A stretch of 64,000 nt of DNA from assembly GCF_019890635.1 (NCBI RefSeq), contig NZ_JAIOAB010000011.1, positions 1 to 64,000 of the forward strand, read 5' to 3'. Position numbers and translations under genes: made by a program. The number at the start of each line of letters is the position of its first letter. Positions within the stretch are counted from its first letter, which is position 1. Positions 1-8,249 of the stretch are shown in pieces. The notes under the pieces are model-generated. The model was not told the DNA's origin. It saw nothing but the letters and a program-made list of their open reading frames with translations, and did not search any database. The DNA is from Streptomyces sennicomposti. GTDB lineage: Bacteria; Actinomycetota; Actinomycetes; Streptomycetales; Streptomycetaceae.

Positions 1-1214
1 TCCGGTGCCGCCCCCGGCCGGTCGGGTTCCACCCCGGGCTGCTCGGGCGCAGCCTCGCCCGGCTCGTGCGCCGGCCCGGGCAGCTCGTGTGCAGCCCCGG
101 GCCGCACAGACGCGGCCCCGGACCGCTCAGGTCCCACCCCGGACCGCTCAGGTCCCGCCCCGGACCGCTCAGGTCCCGCCCCGGACCGCTCAGGTCCCGC
201 CCCGGACCGCTCAGGTCCCGCCCCGGACCGCTCAGGTCCCGCCCCGGACCGCTCAGGTCCCGCCCCGGGCCGCCCGGGTGCCACCCCCCGCCGCTCAGGC
301 GCTGCCCCCGGCCGCACGGGCGCGGACCAGGGCCGTCCGGGCGGCGCCCCCGGCCGTCCCGGCGCCCGCTCGGCCCGCGCGGTCGGGCCGCGGCGCGTCC
401 CGTGGCGTGTCGTGCCCTCCGCCGCCGCCAGCAGTGCCCGGTGCTCGCCCTTGGCGGAGTCCACCTTGGGCGGCAGGGAGAACGACAGGAACGTTCCCGC
501 GACGAAGATCACGAACGCGCCGTAGAGCGGCCAGCGCGGGCCGATCAGGTGCAGTCCCGCGCCGACGGGCGCGGCGGCGCCGGTGGCGAGCAGCCCGCCG
601 AGGGTCACCCGGGAGTTCGCCTTGACCAGCGAGAACCGCGGCGGCAGCAGCCGCGGCACGACCGCGCTGCGGACCACCCCGTACGCCTTGGAGGCGACCA
701 GCACGCCGAGCGCCGCCGGATACAGCTCCAGGCCGCCACCGGCCGCCGCGCCCGCGATGACCAGGGCGAGCAGCGCGCGGGCCAGCATCGCGGCGGCCAT
801 CGCGGCGCGCCGGCCGTGCGGGAGGCGGTCCAGGAGGGGGCCGATCACCGGGGCGAGGAGCGTGAAGGGAGCCATGGTGATGGCGAGGTAGAGCGCGACC
901 CGGCCGCGGGCCTCGTCGGTGGGGACGGAGAAGAAGACGGTGGAGGCGAGGGCGACGGTGACCATGACGTCCCCGGCGCCGTTCACCGCGTGCAGCTCGA
1001 TCAGCTTGCCGAGGCCGGACTCGCCGGCGCCGTGCGCGTGGGTGGCCTTGCGGATGCCGCGCACGGTGCCCGTGAAGGGGAGGCGCAGGGCACGGCCGAC
1101 CGCGCGGACGGACCCGCCGAACCGGCCCGAACCGCTGCCTCGGCTGCTTCCCTCGGACCCCTGGGGCTCGTCGGTCCCGGCGGGGGTCTGCGGGGGCGTC
1201 CTCGGGGCTGCCAC
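1..1214 (-). CDS. MFS transporter, 3' part beyond window edge
   Basis: Secondary transporter of the major facilitator superfamily in the cytoplasmic membrane; substrate unknown. Read from GTG at 1214, a Gly/Ser-rich N-terminus of about 45 residues is followed by about six hydrophobic segments, with a motif-A-like loop GPLLDRLPHGRR after the second, ending near residue 248 (FVIFVAGTFLSFSLPP). The frame then stays open to the window edge through about 150 residues of Pro/Gly/Arg/Glu-rich sequence made mostly of a tandem GPERSGA heptad. The second six-helix half is not in the window, so it lies beyond the edge or is missing. A repeat expansion where the central MFS loop would be is unusual. No candidate open frame on the + strand explains this stretch better. 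Start chosen because the ATG at 1222 is in another frame that soon stops. Confidence 0.8.
   Translation of the reverse strand, partial: MAAPRTPPQTPAGTDEPQGSEGSSRGSGSGRFGGSVRAVGRALRLPFTGTVRGIRKATHAHGAGESGLGKLIELHAVNGAGDVMVTVALASTVFFSVPTDEARGRVALYLAITMAPFTLLAPVIGPLLDRLPHGRRAAMAAAMLARALLALVIAGAAAGGGLELYPAALGVLVASKAYGVVRSAVVPRLLPPRFSLVKANSRVTLGGLLATGAAAPVGAGLHLIGPRWPLYGAFVIFVAGTFLSFSLPPKVDSAKGEHRALLAAAEGTTRHGTRRGPTARAERAPGRPGAPPGRPWSAPVRPGAAPERRGVAPGRPGAGPERSGAGPERSGAGPERSGAGPERSGAGPERSGAGPERSGVGPERSGAASVRPGAAHELPGPAHEPGEAAPEQPGVEPDRPGAAP
116..262. repeat. 7 x 21-bp tandem repeat inside the MFS gene
   Basis: Seven head-to-tail copies of a 21-bp GC-rich unit (core gctcaggtccc recurs at 125, 146, 167, 188, 209, 230 and 251). 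Six copies are nearly identical; the copy at lowest coordinates has one change. On the minus strand each unit encodes GPERSGA in frame. More degenerate copies continue on both sides. Confidence 0.95.
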
Positions 1215-1593
1215 TCCGTCATACTGCCCCGAGACGGCCGCGGCTAGCGTCAAGACGGCCCGGAAGGGGCCACCCGCCCCCCGACGGGCGCACCCGCACG
1301 ACGGGGACGCGGGGGGCGGCGCGCGGACCCTTCGGGCAGGCGAATCCGTTCGCCGCGCGACGGTGAGGCACCGTCGGTGTAGGCCGAGCGGCGGCGAGAA
1401 GGTAGCGTGCGTAGCGCGCCGTGGCGAACGTTCTCGGCCGCGCGCCTTACGGGCATACCGCAGAATGGATGACGTAGGTGCGCCCGAGCGCGATCGGGCG
1501 CGTACGTCGACGCGGTCCGCAGGTCCGCTCCGTTCGCCCCGCCGCCTTCAGGCCGGCGCACCCGTCAGACGGCGTAGGAGAGAAGCGATACCT
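1215..1593. promoter_or_regulatory. Divergent intergenic region with two hairpins
   Basis: Space between the divergent MFS and DUF3027 genes. It holds two inverted repeats: CGACGGTG/CACCGTCG with a 3-nt loop (1358-1376), and GCGCCCGA/TCGGGCGC with a 6-nt loop (1480-1501). A Shine-Dalgarno AGGAGAG (1576-1582) precedes the DUF3027 GTG. No convincing gene is seen; a minus-strand frame at 1250-1561 has no recognisable domain. Confidence 0.5.
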
Positions 1594-2520
1594 GTGAGCG
1601 CAGCGACCACGCGAAGCCGCACCCCCGACCGCCTGTGCGCCGAGGCCGTCGACCTCGCCCGCGCCGCAGCGGAGGAGGTGGCAGCGCCCGGGGTCGTCGG
1701 TGAGCACGCGGGCGTGGTGGCCGAGGGTGACCGCGTCGTCACCCACTTCTTCGAGTGCAAGGAGCTGGGCTACCGCGGCTGGCGCTGGGCGGTCACGGTG
1801 GCGCGCGCCTCCCGCGCGAAGATCGTCACGCTGGACGAGGCGGTGCTGCTGCCCGGCCCGGACGCCGTGCTCGCGCCGGAGTGGGTGCCGTGGAGCGAGC
1901 GGCTGCGGCCCGGCGACATGGGGCCGGGCGACCTGCTGCCGACGGACGCGGACGATCTGCGTCTGGAGCCCGGCTTCTCCGGCGAGGACGCGCCGCCGCC
2001 GAACTCCGCCGTCTCCGAGGAGATGGCCGAGCTGGTGGAGGCGGAGGACGCCGAGGTCACCGACGGCCCGCCGCGCAACCTGCCCACCGCGCCCTCGCGG
2101 GGCTCGGTCGCGGCGGTCGCCGAGGAGCTGGGGATGCGGCGCGCGCGGGTCCTGTCCCGCTACGGCCTGCATGTCGCGGCCGACCGCTGGGAGGAGGCGT
2201 TCGGCGCGAAGACGCCGATGGCGCAGGCCGCCCCGGCGACCTGCGTGAGCTGTGGTTTCCTCGCTCCGATCGGCGGCTCGCTCGGACAGGCGTTCGGTGT
2301 GTGCGCCAACGAGTTCTCCCCGGCCGACGGCCGCGTGGTCTCCCTCGCCTACGGCTGCGGCGGCCACTCGGAGGCGGCGGTCATGCCGAAGCCCCCGCAG
2401 CCGGCCCCGCCGGTCATCGACGAGACCAGAGTCGACCCCTTCCCCCTCCGCCCGGCCCCCGACTCGGGCTCGGTCCCCCCGCTCCCGGACGAGGAGACGG
2501 CGGAACTGGGGCACTCGTAG
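1594..2520 (+). CDS. DUF3027 domain protein
   Basis: Conserved actinobacterial cytoplasmic protein of unknown function (308 residues). The N-terminal half contains an aromatic block (FFECKELGYRGWRWAVTV) typical of DUF3027. The C-terminal half has a probable zinc site: CVSC near residue 216, a further Cys in FGVCANEFSP about 20 residues on, and GCGGHSE. The tail is Pro-rich. The GTG at 1594 is preceded by AGGAGAG; the open frame extends far upstream but lacks homologous-looking sequence. Divergent from the MFS gene. The family is usually a single-copy neighbour of housekeeping genes; a nucleic-acid or metal-binding role is only inferred from the cysteines. Confidence 0.88.
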   Translation: MSAATTRSRTPDRLCAEAVDLARAAAEEVAAPGVVGEHAGVVAEGDRVVTHFFECKELGYRGWRWAVTVARASRAKIVTLDEAVLLPGPDAVLAPEWVPWSERLRPGDMGPGDLLPTDADDLRLEPGFSGEDAPPPNSAVSEEMAELVEAEDAEVTDGPPRNLPTAPSRGSVAAVAEELGMRRARVLSRYGLHVAADRWEEAFGAKTPMAQAAPATCVSCGFLAPIGGSLGQAFGVCANEFSPADGRVVSLAYGCGGHSEAAVMPKPPQPAPPVIDETRVDPFPLRPAPDSGSVPPLPDEETAELGHS

Positions 2521-2569
2521 GGGGCGCGGCCGGAGTGGGGAGGCGGCGGCCTCCCCTCCCAGCTCCAGC

Positions 2570-2917
2570 TCAAGTCCGTACTGCCCTCATGGCCTCGTCC
2601 AGGACCTCGGTCAGTTCCTGGAGGGCCGCCCGGGCGACGGCCGGGTCCTCGTGCTCCAGGTTGCCCTTGGCCCGGGCGTGGCGGGCGGCGAGGTCGGGAC
2701 GGCGGGCGATCTCGATGTCCCGGGCCCAGGCCAGGACCCAGCTCCGCACCGGGCTGAGGGACTGCCACTCGACGGCCTTGGCGAACGCGTCGTCCTTCGT
2801 CCGCTGCATCTCCGCGAGCCGACCGGGAGCGACCACGGCGAGGGCGGCGCGCAGGGCGTCCGGTGTCTGCTCGGGCCGGGGAACCAGCTCGGGTCCATGA
2901 TCGGCCCGAGTGCTCAT
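2570..2917 (-). CDS. DUF6247 family protein
   Basis: Small soluble protein (115 residues) of a Streptomyces family with no assigned biochemical role. It begins MSTRADHGPELVPRPEQTP and is largely helical, with the family-like core RLAEMQRTKDDAFAKAVEW and WVLAWARDIEIARRP. ATG at 2917 has a strong GGAGGG Shine-Dalgarno. It lies directly downstream of a decayed gene on the same strand. Small proteins of this kind are often found next to small toxin-like or nuclease-like genes, but nothing in this sequence assigns such a function. Confidence 0.75.
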   Translation of the reverse strand: MSTRADHGPELVPRPEQTPDALRAALAVVAPGRLAEMQRTKDDAFAKAVEWQSLSPVRSWVLAWARDIEIARRPDLAARHARAKGNLEHEDPAVARAALQELTEVLDEAMRAVRT

Positions 2918-2951
2918 GGTGCCCTCCGGGGATCAGGCCGGGGGAAGCTCG

Positions 2952-3290
2952 GCCCTCCCCGAAGATGTCCTCGGGCTTCGCCACGGTGACGGCCCGAGTG
3001 AGCCAGGTCCGCAGGACGTCGAGGTCGTCGCACTCGGTCACCCGCCTGCGGGCCTCTTCGGACATCTCGAGCCCGCGCTGCTCCAGCACGAGCAGAACGT
3101 CCTCGGCCCGGCCCTGAGCCCGGCCCTCGTCGCGGATCTCTTCGGAGAGGTAGGACTTGTAGAACGAGAGGTCCACGGCCACCAGATTCCTCCAGAGGTG
3201 CTTGGCCGGGCGGTCGCCCAGACCCTGAGCGGTGAATTCGATGATGGGGTCTGCTACGTCTTCGGGGATGTGGCGATTTCCTGATTCATG
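2952..3290 (-). pseudogene. 5'-truncated remnant of a Streptomyces nuclease-like hypothetical protein
   Basis: The minus frame reads PIIEFTAQGLGDRPAKHLWRN, then VAVDLSFYKSYLSEEIRDEG, RAQGRAEDVLLVLEQRGLE and VAKPEDIFGEG. This matches, from memory, the C-terminal third of a common Streptomyces family of about 290 residues (N-terminal PD-(D/E)XK-like domain, then a helical tail rich in EGRAEGRAE). The N-terminal two-thirds are absent: an in-frame TGA lies at 3291-3293 and the divergent XRE promoter begins just beyond. The usual stop after DIFxEG is also gone, so the frame runs through the DUF6247 gene. A GTG at 3182 could be called as a start, but the product would be a fragment. Confidence 0.6.
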
Positions 3291-3446
3291 TCACTCAGTG
3301 TGGCCGGGGCCGCCTACCGTGAACGGTGACTCAGCGGTTGCGTACGGTCACTGTCGGCAAGTTGTCCGGTGCTGTCCAGGCTGTCGGGACCGTTGCTGCG
3401 GGTAGGGCGCTCACGCGAACGAGCGCGGGACTACGGAGGGGCGCGA

Positions 3447-4322
3447 ATGTCGGTGGACGGCGAGGCGGGACGGCGCGAGGACGAGGCGGACGAGCCGGGG
3501 TGGGATGTCGATCCGGACGACGAGTGGGGCGTCGCCGTGATCACCACCGTGGGGCGGCAGTTGAAGCTGCGACGCGAGGCGCTGGGGATGCGCGTCGTCG
3601 ACTTCGCCAAGGCGGTCGGCTACGGCGAGGACATGGTCTACAAGATCGAGAGCGGCAAGCGGATTCCCCGCCAGGACTACCTCGTCGTGTCCGACAAGGT
3701 GCTGAGGGCCGGTGGGATGGTCGCGGCGATGTGGGAGGACGTCAAGAAGGTCCGGTACCCGAAGAAGATCCGGGAGCTGGGCAAGTTGGAGGGCAAGGCG
3801 GTCGAGATCGGCGTGTACGAGTGCAACATCGTTGCCGGGCTGTTGCAGACTCCGGAACACGCGCGGGCGCTGATCGAGGCGGCGCAGCCGCCGTACTCAC
3901 CGGACGACGTGGAACGCATGGTGGCGGCGCGGCTGGCCCGGCAGTCGGTGTTCGAGCGGAACCCGGCGCCGTCGATCCATTTCGTGCTGGAAGAGGCACC
4001 GCTGCGTCGACAGGTTGGGGGCACAATGGCGTGGCGACAGCAGCTCGAACGTCTGTTGGAGGTGGGTCGGTTGAGCAACGTCACGCTTCAGGTGATGCCG
4101 ACGAACACCGAGCCGCATCCAGGACTGGACGGCAGGATCGAGCTGCTGAAGTTCCCGGACGGTACGGCGGTGGGGCGGGCCGACGGCCTGTTCAACGGCC
4201 GTCCGGTGACCGACCTGAAACAGCTCCGCATTCTGGAGCTGCAGTATGGGACGATCCGGGCGCAGGCCCTCCCGTCAAGGGAGTCGCTGGACTTCATCAA
4301 GGAACTGCTGGGAGAGAAATGA
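3447..4322 (+). CDS. XRE-family regulator with DUF5753 (WhiJ/Scr1-like), copy 1
   Basis: DNA-binding regulator of 291 residues. After an acidic N-terminal arm, a Cro/C1-type helix-turn-helix spans about residues 35-90 (VGRQLKLRREALGMRVVDFA, then YKIESGKRIPR). The DUF5753 domain follows, with the typical VAGLLQTPEHARAL and VTLQVMPTNTEPHPGLDG. ATG at 3447 is preceded by GGAGGGG (3435-3441). Its stop overlaps the start of a DUF397 gene (ATGA), the classic partner arrangement of whiJ-like loci, where the small protein modulates the regulator. The upstream region holds ACCGT-GA-ACGGT (3316-3327), a possible operator. It acts on development or antibiotic genes in characterised relatives; the target here is unknown. 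Confidence 0.9.
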   Translation: MSVDGEAGRREDEADEPGWDVDPDDEWGVAVITTVGRQLKLRREALGMRVVDFAKAVGYGEDMVYKIESGKRIPRQDYLVVSDKVLRAGGMVAAMWEDVKKVRYPKKIRELGKLEGKAVEIGVYECNIVAGLLQTPEHARALIEAAQPPYSPDDVERMVAARLARQSVFERNPAPSIHFVLEEAPLRRQVGGTMAWRQQLERLLEVGRLSNVTLQVMPTNTEPHPGLDGRIELLKFPDGTAVGRADGLFNGRPVTDLKQLRILELQYGTIRAQALPSRESLDFIKELLGEK

Positions 4323-4528
4323 TGCGCAAGGCATCCGCCGGGGACGCCTCCGAACTGGCGTGGTTCAAGAGCAGCTACAGCGGCGGCACCAACGGCGAGT
4401 CCTGCGTCGAGCTGGCGCTCACGCCGGGCACGGTGCACGTCCGCGATTCCAAGACCACCGACGGTCCCCGCCTCGCCCTCACGCCCGCCGCGTGGGCGGA
4501 CTTCGTGCCGTACGCCTCGGAGGCATGA
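4319..4528 (+). CDS. DUF397 small protein, tandem copy A
   Basis: 69-residue partner of the XRE/DUF5753 regulator. The family signature is complete: ELAWFKSSYSGGTNGESCVE, HVRDSKTTDGP, and AWADFV near the end. Translation is coupled: its ATG (4319) overlaps the TGA of the regulator gene and its own stop overlaps the next DUF397 start. Family members are thought to bind or antagonise the adjacent WhiJ-like repressor. Nearly identical to copy B. Confidence 0.9.
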   Translation: MMRKASAGDASELAWFKSSYSGGTNGESCVELALTPGTVHVRDSKTTDGPRLALTPAAWADFVPYASEA

Positions 4529-4734
4529 TGCGCCGGGCATCCACCGGGGACGCCTCCGAGCTGGCGTGGTTCAAGAGCAGCTACAGCAGCGGCAACGACG
4601 GCAACTCATGCGTCGAGCTGGCGCTCACCCCCGGCACGGTGCACGTCCGCGACTCCAAGGCCACGGACGGTCCCCGCCTCGCCCTCACGCCCGCCGCGTG
4701 GGCGGACTTCGTGCCGTACGCCGCCGGGAACTGA
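4525..4734 (+). CDS. DUF397 small protein, tandem copy B
   Basis: Second 69-residue DUF397 protein, starting inside the stop of copy A (ATGA at 4525-4528). It differs from copy A mainly in SSYSSGNDGNSCVE versus SSYSGGTNGESCVE and at the last residues. DNA identity is very high over the full 210 bp, so this is a recent in-tandem duplication that kept translational coupling. It may alter stoichiometry with the single upstream regulator. Confidence 0.9.
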   Translation: MMRRASTGDASELAWFKSSYSSGNDGNSCVELALTPGTVHVRDSKATDGPRLALTPAAWADFVPYAAGN

Positions 4735-4748
4735 CCCGCCGCGGCAAG

Positions 4749-4782
4749 CGCCCCGCTCCCGGTTGCCGCCGGGGGCGGGGCG
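4749..4782 (+). terminator. Hairpin terminator after DUF397 pair
   Basis: 14-bp stem (4749-4762 with 4769-4782, one G-T pair) and a TTGCCG loop, 14 bases after the DUF397 stop. There is no T-tract, as is common for Streptomyces terminators. Confidence 0.7.
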
Positions 4783-4939
4783 TCGTGCTGTCCGCGTATG
4801 GTCGCGGTGCAGCTCACGTCACCCTCCGGGGCGTATCGGTGCGCCGCCGCCCGAACAGGGCACCCGCCCCCCGGGCACCCCGCGTGCCCGGGTGTCCCCG
4901 CGCGGTACCTTCGGTTCCACCCTCGTGAGGAGAATCGAC

Positions 4940-7900
4940 GTGAGTATGTTGGTGCAGCCGTCCGCCGGTGGCGATCCCTTCGGGACCGCCCGGCTGCGGC
5001 GGGGCGTGCTGGATGCCTGGGCCACCAGCCCGGCGCGGTTCCGGGAGGACGCCAACGCCGAGGAGGACCTCGTCCTCGGCGGCTACCGCGACCGCCTCGT
5101 CATCGAGCTGGCGCAGAACGCCGCCGACGCCGCCGCCCGCGCGGGCGTCCCCGGCCGGCTCCGCCTCACCCTGCGCGACGGGGTCCTCGTCGCCGCGAAC
5201 ACCGGCGCGCCCCTGGACGCCACCGGAGTCGAGTCGCTGTCCACGCTGCGCGCCTCCGCGAAGCGGGACGCCGCCGGGCAGGCCACCGCCGTGGGCCGGT
5301 TCGGCGTCGGCTTCGCCGCCGTCCTCGCGGTCACCGACGAGCCCGCCGTCGTCGGCCGGCACGGCGGTGTGCGCTGGTCGCTGGCCGAGGCCCGGGGCCT
5401 GGCGGAGGAGACCGCCCGGCACAGCCCCGGCCTCGGCGACGAGATCCGCCGCCGCGACGGCCACGTCCCGCTGCTGCGGCTCCCGTTCGCCGCCGAGGGC
5501 ACCGCCCCCGACCCGTACGACACCGTCGTCATCCTGCCGCTGCGCGACACCGCCGCCGCCGACCTCGCCGAACGCCTCCTGCACGCCGTGGACGACGCCC
5601 TGCTGCTGGCCCTGCCGGGGCTGGAGGAGGTCGTTGTGGAGGTCGGCGACGACGCCGAGCCCCGTACGCTGCGCCGGCGTACCGAGGACGGCCTCACCGT
5701 CGTCACCGACACCCGCGAGGGCGTGACCCGCTGGCGTACCGCCGACGCGCACGGCCCCCTCACCCCCGACCTGCTCGCCGACCGCCCGGTCGAGGAGCGG
5801 CTGCGCCCGCAGTGGTCGGTGACCTGGGCTGTTCCCGTCGACGGCGACGGCGCCCCGGCCCGCCCCCGCACCAGTCCCGTCCTGCACGCGCCCACCCCCA
5901 GCGACGAGCCCCTCGGCGTCCCCGCGCTGCTCATCGCGTCGTTCCCGCTGGACAGCACGCGGCGGCACACCGCGCCCGGCCCGCTCACCGACTTCCTCGT
6001 GCAGCGCGCCGCCGACGCCTACGCCGCCCTCCTCGCCGACTGGCGGCCGGTCACCGAGGGCGTCATCGGCCTGGTGCCCGGCCCGCTCGGCAAGGGCGAA
6101 CTGGACGGCGCGCTGCGCCGGGCGATCCTGGACCGGCTGCCGCGCACCTCCTTCCTGCCGCCCGCCGCCACGCCCCGCGCGGACGACTCCGACGAGCTGC
6201 CCGAGTCGCTGCGCCCGCGCGACGCCGAGGTGGTGGAGGGCGCGGGCGCCGACACCGTGCGCGTGCTGGCCGAGGTGCTGCCCACGCTGCTGCCCGCCGG
6301 CCTCGAACGCCGCGCCGAGCTGCGCACCCTCGGGGTGGCCCGGCTGCCGCTGACCGAGGCCGTGGACCGGCTGGCCGGTCTGGAGAAGGAACCGGAGTGG
6401 TGGCGGCGGCTGTACGACAGCCTCGCCGGCGTCGACCCCGACCGGCTCTCCGGACTGCCCGTGCCGCTCGCCGGGGGCACCTCCCGGGCTTTCGGCACCG
6501 GGGGAGGGCGTACCGCCATCGGACCGCGCCAGGTCCTGCTGCCCGCCCCGGACAGCGCCGCCGTCGCCGACCCCGAGGTGCTGGCCCGGCTCGGGCTGAA
6601 GGTCGCCCACCCCGACGCCGCCCACCCGATCCTGGAGAAGCTGGGCGCGCTGCCCGCCACCCCGCGCGCGGTCCTTACCACCCCGCAGGTGCGGGCCGCC
6701 GTCGCCGCCTCCCTGGACGCGGACGGCGGCGGGTGGGACGAGGACACCCCGGACGCCGACGAACTCGCCGACACCGTCCTCGCGTTGGTGCGGGACGCGG
6801 GCCTGGAACCCGGCGACGAGCCCTGGCTCGGCGCGCTCGCCCTGCCCGACGAGGACGGCGAACTCGCCCCGGCGGGCGAACTCGTCTTCCCCGGCGGCCC
6901 GTTCGCCCGGATCATGCGGGAGGGCGAACTCGCCGCCGTCGACCAGGAGCTGGCCGACAGGTGGGGCGAGCAGCCGCTCGCGGCCTGTGGCGTCCTCGTG
7001 GACTTCGCCCTGGTCCGCGCCACCGACGTCGTCCTCGACCCGGACGAACTGGAGCCCCGCGAGAGCGACTTCCCCGAGCCCGACGACCCCGGCCTGCTGG
7101 ACGCGGTGGACGTGTGGAGCGAGGACGTCCTCGACCGCTTCCCGGACAGCCCCGTTCCGCCGGTCGCCACCGAGATCGTCGCCGTGCGCGACCTGGACCT
7201 GGTGGACGACGACCAGTGGCCCGCCGCCCTCGCCCTGCTCGCCCGGCCGCCGCTGCGCGACGCGCTCACCCAGCCGGTGCGCGTCCTGCTGCCCGACGGC
7301 ACCCACGAGATCGTCCGCCCCTACACCGCCTGGTGGCTGCGCGGCCATCCGGTGCTCGGCGGCCGCCGCCCGGCCGGACTGCGCGCCGCCGGCTCCGACC
7401 CGCTGCTGCGCGGCCTGTACGACGAGGCGGACGCGACCGGCTTCGACGACGAGCAGGTGCTGCGGGCGCTCGGCGTACGCACCAGCGTGGCGGCGCTGCT
7501 CGCCGAACCGGGCGGCGCGGCCGAACTGCTGGACCGCCTCGCCGACCCGGACCGCCCGGTGACCTCCGCCCAACTGCACGCCCTGTACGGCGCGTTGGCC
7601 GAGCTGGACCCCGAACAGGTCACGCTGCCCGACGAGGTGCGGGCCGTAGTCGACGGCCGGGTGGAGGTGGTGGACGCCGCCGACGCCGTGGTCTGCGACT
7701 CCCCGGACCTGCTGCCGTTCACCGCCGGCGTCCCGCTGCTGCCCGTAAGGCCTTCCCTGGCCGCCGAGTTGGCCGAGTTGTTCCAGGTGCGGCGGCTGAG
7801 CGAGTCCGTCACCGGCGAGGTGGACTCGGACGGCGCCGAGCACGACGTACCGGAGCCGGTGCGGACGCTGCTCGGCCCGCGCACCCCCGAGACGTACGTC

Positions 7901-8104
7901 GAGCACGAGGAACTCGTCGTGGACGGCACCGAGTTGGACTGGCGTCTCACCCAGGACGGCGTACTGCACGCGGCCACCCTGGAGGGCGTCGCCGCGGGCC
8001 TCGCCTGGGCCGCGGGCCAGTGGCCCCGCCGCTTCGAGGTCGCCGCCCTCCTGGAAGACCCGTCCCGCACCGAGGAACTGGCCCGCGACCGCTGGTTCGA
8101 CTGA
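4940..8104 (+). CDS. Large sacsin/Hsp90-type ATPase-domain protein
   Basis: 1054-residue cytoplasmic protein. The N-terminal 200 residues form a GHKL ATPase domain of sacsin/Hsp90 type: ELAQNAADAA (about residues 55-64, Bergerat Asn and the following Asp), an AANTGAPLD segment, and GRFGVGFAAV near residue 119 for the G2 loop. The remaining 800 residues are acidic, Leu/Pro/Asp-rich and without a domain I recognise, as in actinobacterial relatives annotated as chaperone-like ATP-binding proteins. GTG at 4940 follows GTGAGGAGA. Client and function are unknown. The last 39 bases, including the stop, are repeated at 9084-9122 beyond the next gene. Confidence 0.85.
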   Translation: MSMLVQPSAGGDPFGTARLRRGVLDAWATSPARFREDANAEEDLVLGGYRDRLVIELAQNAADAAARAGVPGRLRLTLRDGVLVAANTGAPLDATGVESLSTLRASAKRDAAGQATAVGRFGVGFAAVLAVTDEPAVVGRHGGVRWSLAEARGLAEETARHSPGLGDEIRRRDGHVPLLRLPFAAEGTAPDPYDTVVILPLRDTAAADLAERLLHAVDDALLLALPGLEEVVVEVGDDAEPRTLRRRTEDGLTVVTDTREGVTRWRTADAHGPLTPDLLADRPVEERLRPQWSVTWAVPVDGDGAPARPRTSPVLHAPTPSDEPLGVPALLIASFPLDSTRRHTAPGPLTDFLVQRAADAYAALLADWRPVTEGVIGLVPGPLGKGELDGALRRAILDRLPRTSFLPPAATPRADDSDELPESLRPRDAEVVEGAGADTVRVLAEVLPTLLPAGLERRAELRTLGVARLPLTEAVDRLAGLEKEPEWWRRLYDSLAGVDPDRLSGLPVPLAGGTSRAFGTGGGRTAIGPRQVLLPAPDSAAVADPEVLARLGLKVAHPDAAHPILEKLGALPATPRAVLTTPQVRAAVAASLDADGGGWDEDTPDADELADTVLALVRDAGLEPGDEPWLGALALPDEDGELAPAGELVFPGGPFARIMREGELAAVDQELADRWGEQPLAACGVLVDFALVRATDVVLDPDELEPRESDFPEPDDPGLLDAVDVWSEDVLDRFPDSPVPPVATEIVAVRDLDLVDDDQWPAALALLARPPLRDALTQPVRVLLPDGTHEIVRPYTAWWLRGHPVLGGRRPAGLRAAGSDPLLRGLYDEADATGFDDEQVLRALGVRTSVAALLAEPGGAAELLDRLADPDRPVTSAQLHALYGALAELDPEQVTLPDEVRAVVDGRVEVVDAADAVVCDSPDLLPFTAGVPLLPVRPSLAAELAELFQVRRLSESVTGEVDSDGAEHDVPEPVRTLLGPRTPETYVEHEELVVDGTELDWRLTQDGVLHAATLEGVAAGLAWAAGQWPRRFEVAALLEDPSRTEELARDRWFD
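8066..8104 (+). repeat. 39-bp direct repeat, copy 1 (3' end of the sacsin-like gene)
   Basis: Runs from cgcaccgagg to the TGA stop of the ATPase gene. It is matched at 38 of 39 positions by 9084-9122. The copies are 1018 bp apart and bracket the secreted-protein gene with its hairpins. Confidence 0.95.
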
Positions 8105-8165
8105 CCTGTACAAGTCGCACACAATTCAGTCACCGGACGTACAACCTTTCCCCTCCGCTCCCGGT

Positions 8166-8199
8166 CGTGTCTGGGGAGTCACCGGACTCCCCAGACACG
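8166..8199 (+). terminator. Strong 15-bp hairpin
   Basis: Perfect inverted repeat: gtgtctggggagtc (8167-8180), loop accg, gactccccagacac (8185-8198), plus one more C-G pair outside. It lies between the ATPase stop and the secreted-protein ATG at 8250, so it is either the ATPase terminator or a hairpin in the leader of the secreted gene. No T-tract. Confidence 0.65.
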
Positions 8200-8249
8200 C
8201 ACGAGGCCCCTGAGCCCCCGTGCGCACCTCTCGAACGTAGGGACCGCAT

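Noticed and set aside
116..262. Regular short repeats resembling a CRISPR array
   Set aside because: The 21-bp units are contiguous with no spacers, and they encode a heptad in an MFS gene.
1250..1561. 103-codon minus-strand frame in the MFS/DUF3027 divergent region
   Set aside because: No recognisable sequence or start signal; it overlaps the hairpins and the probable DUF3027 promoter.
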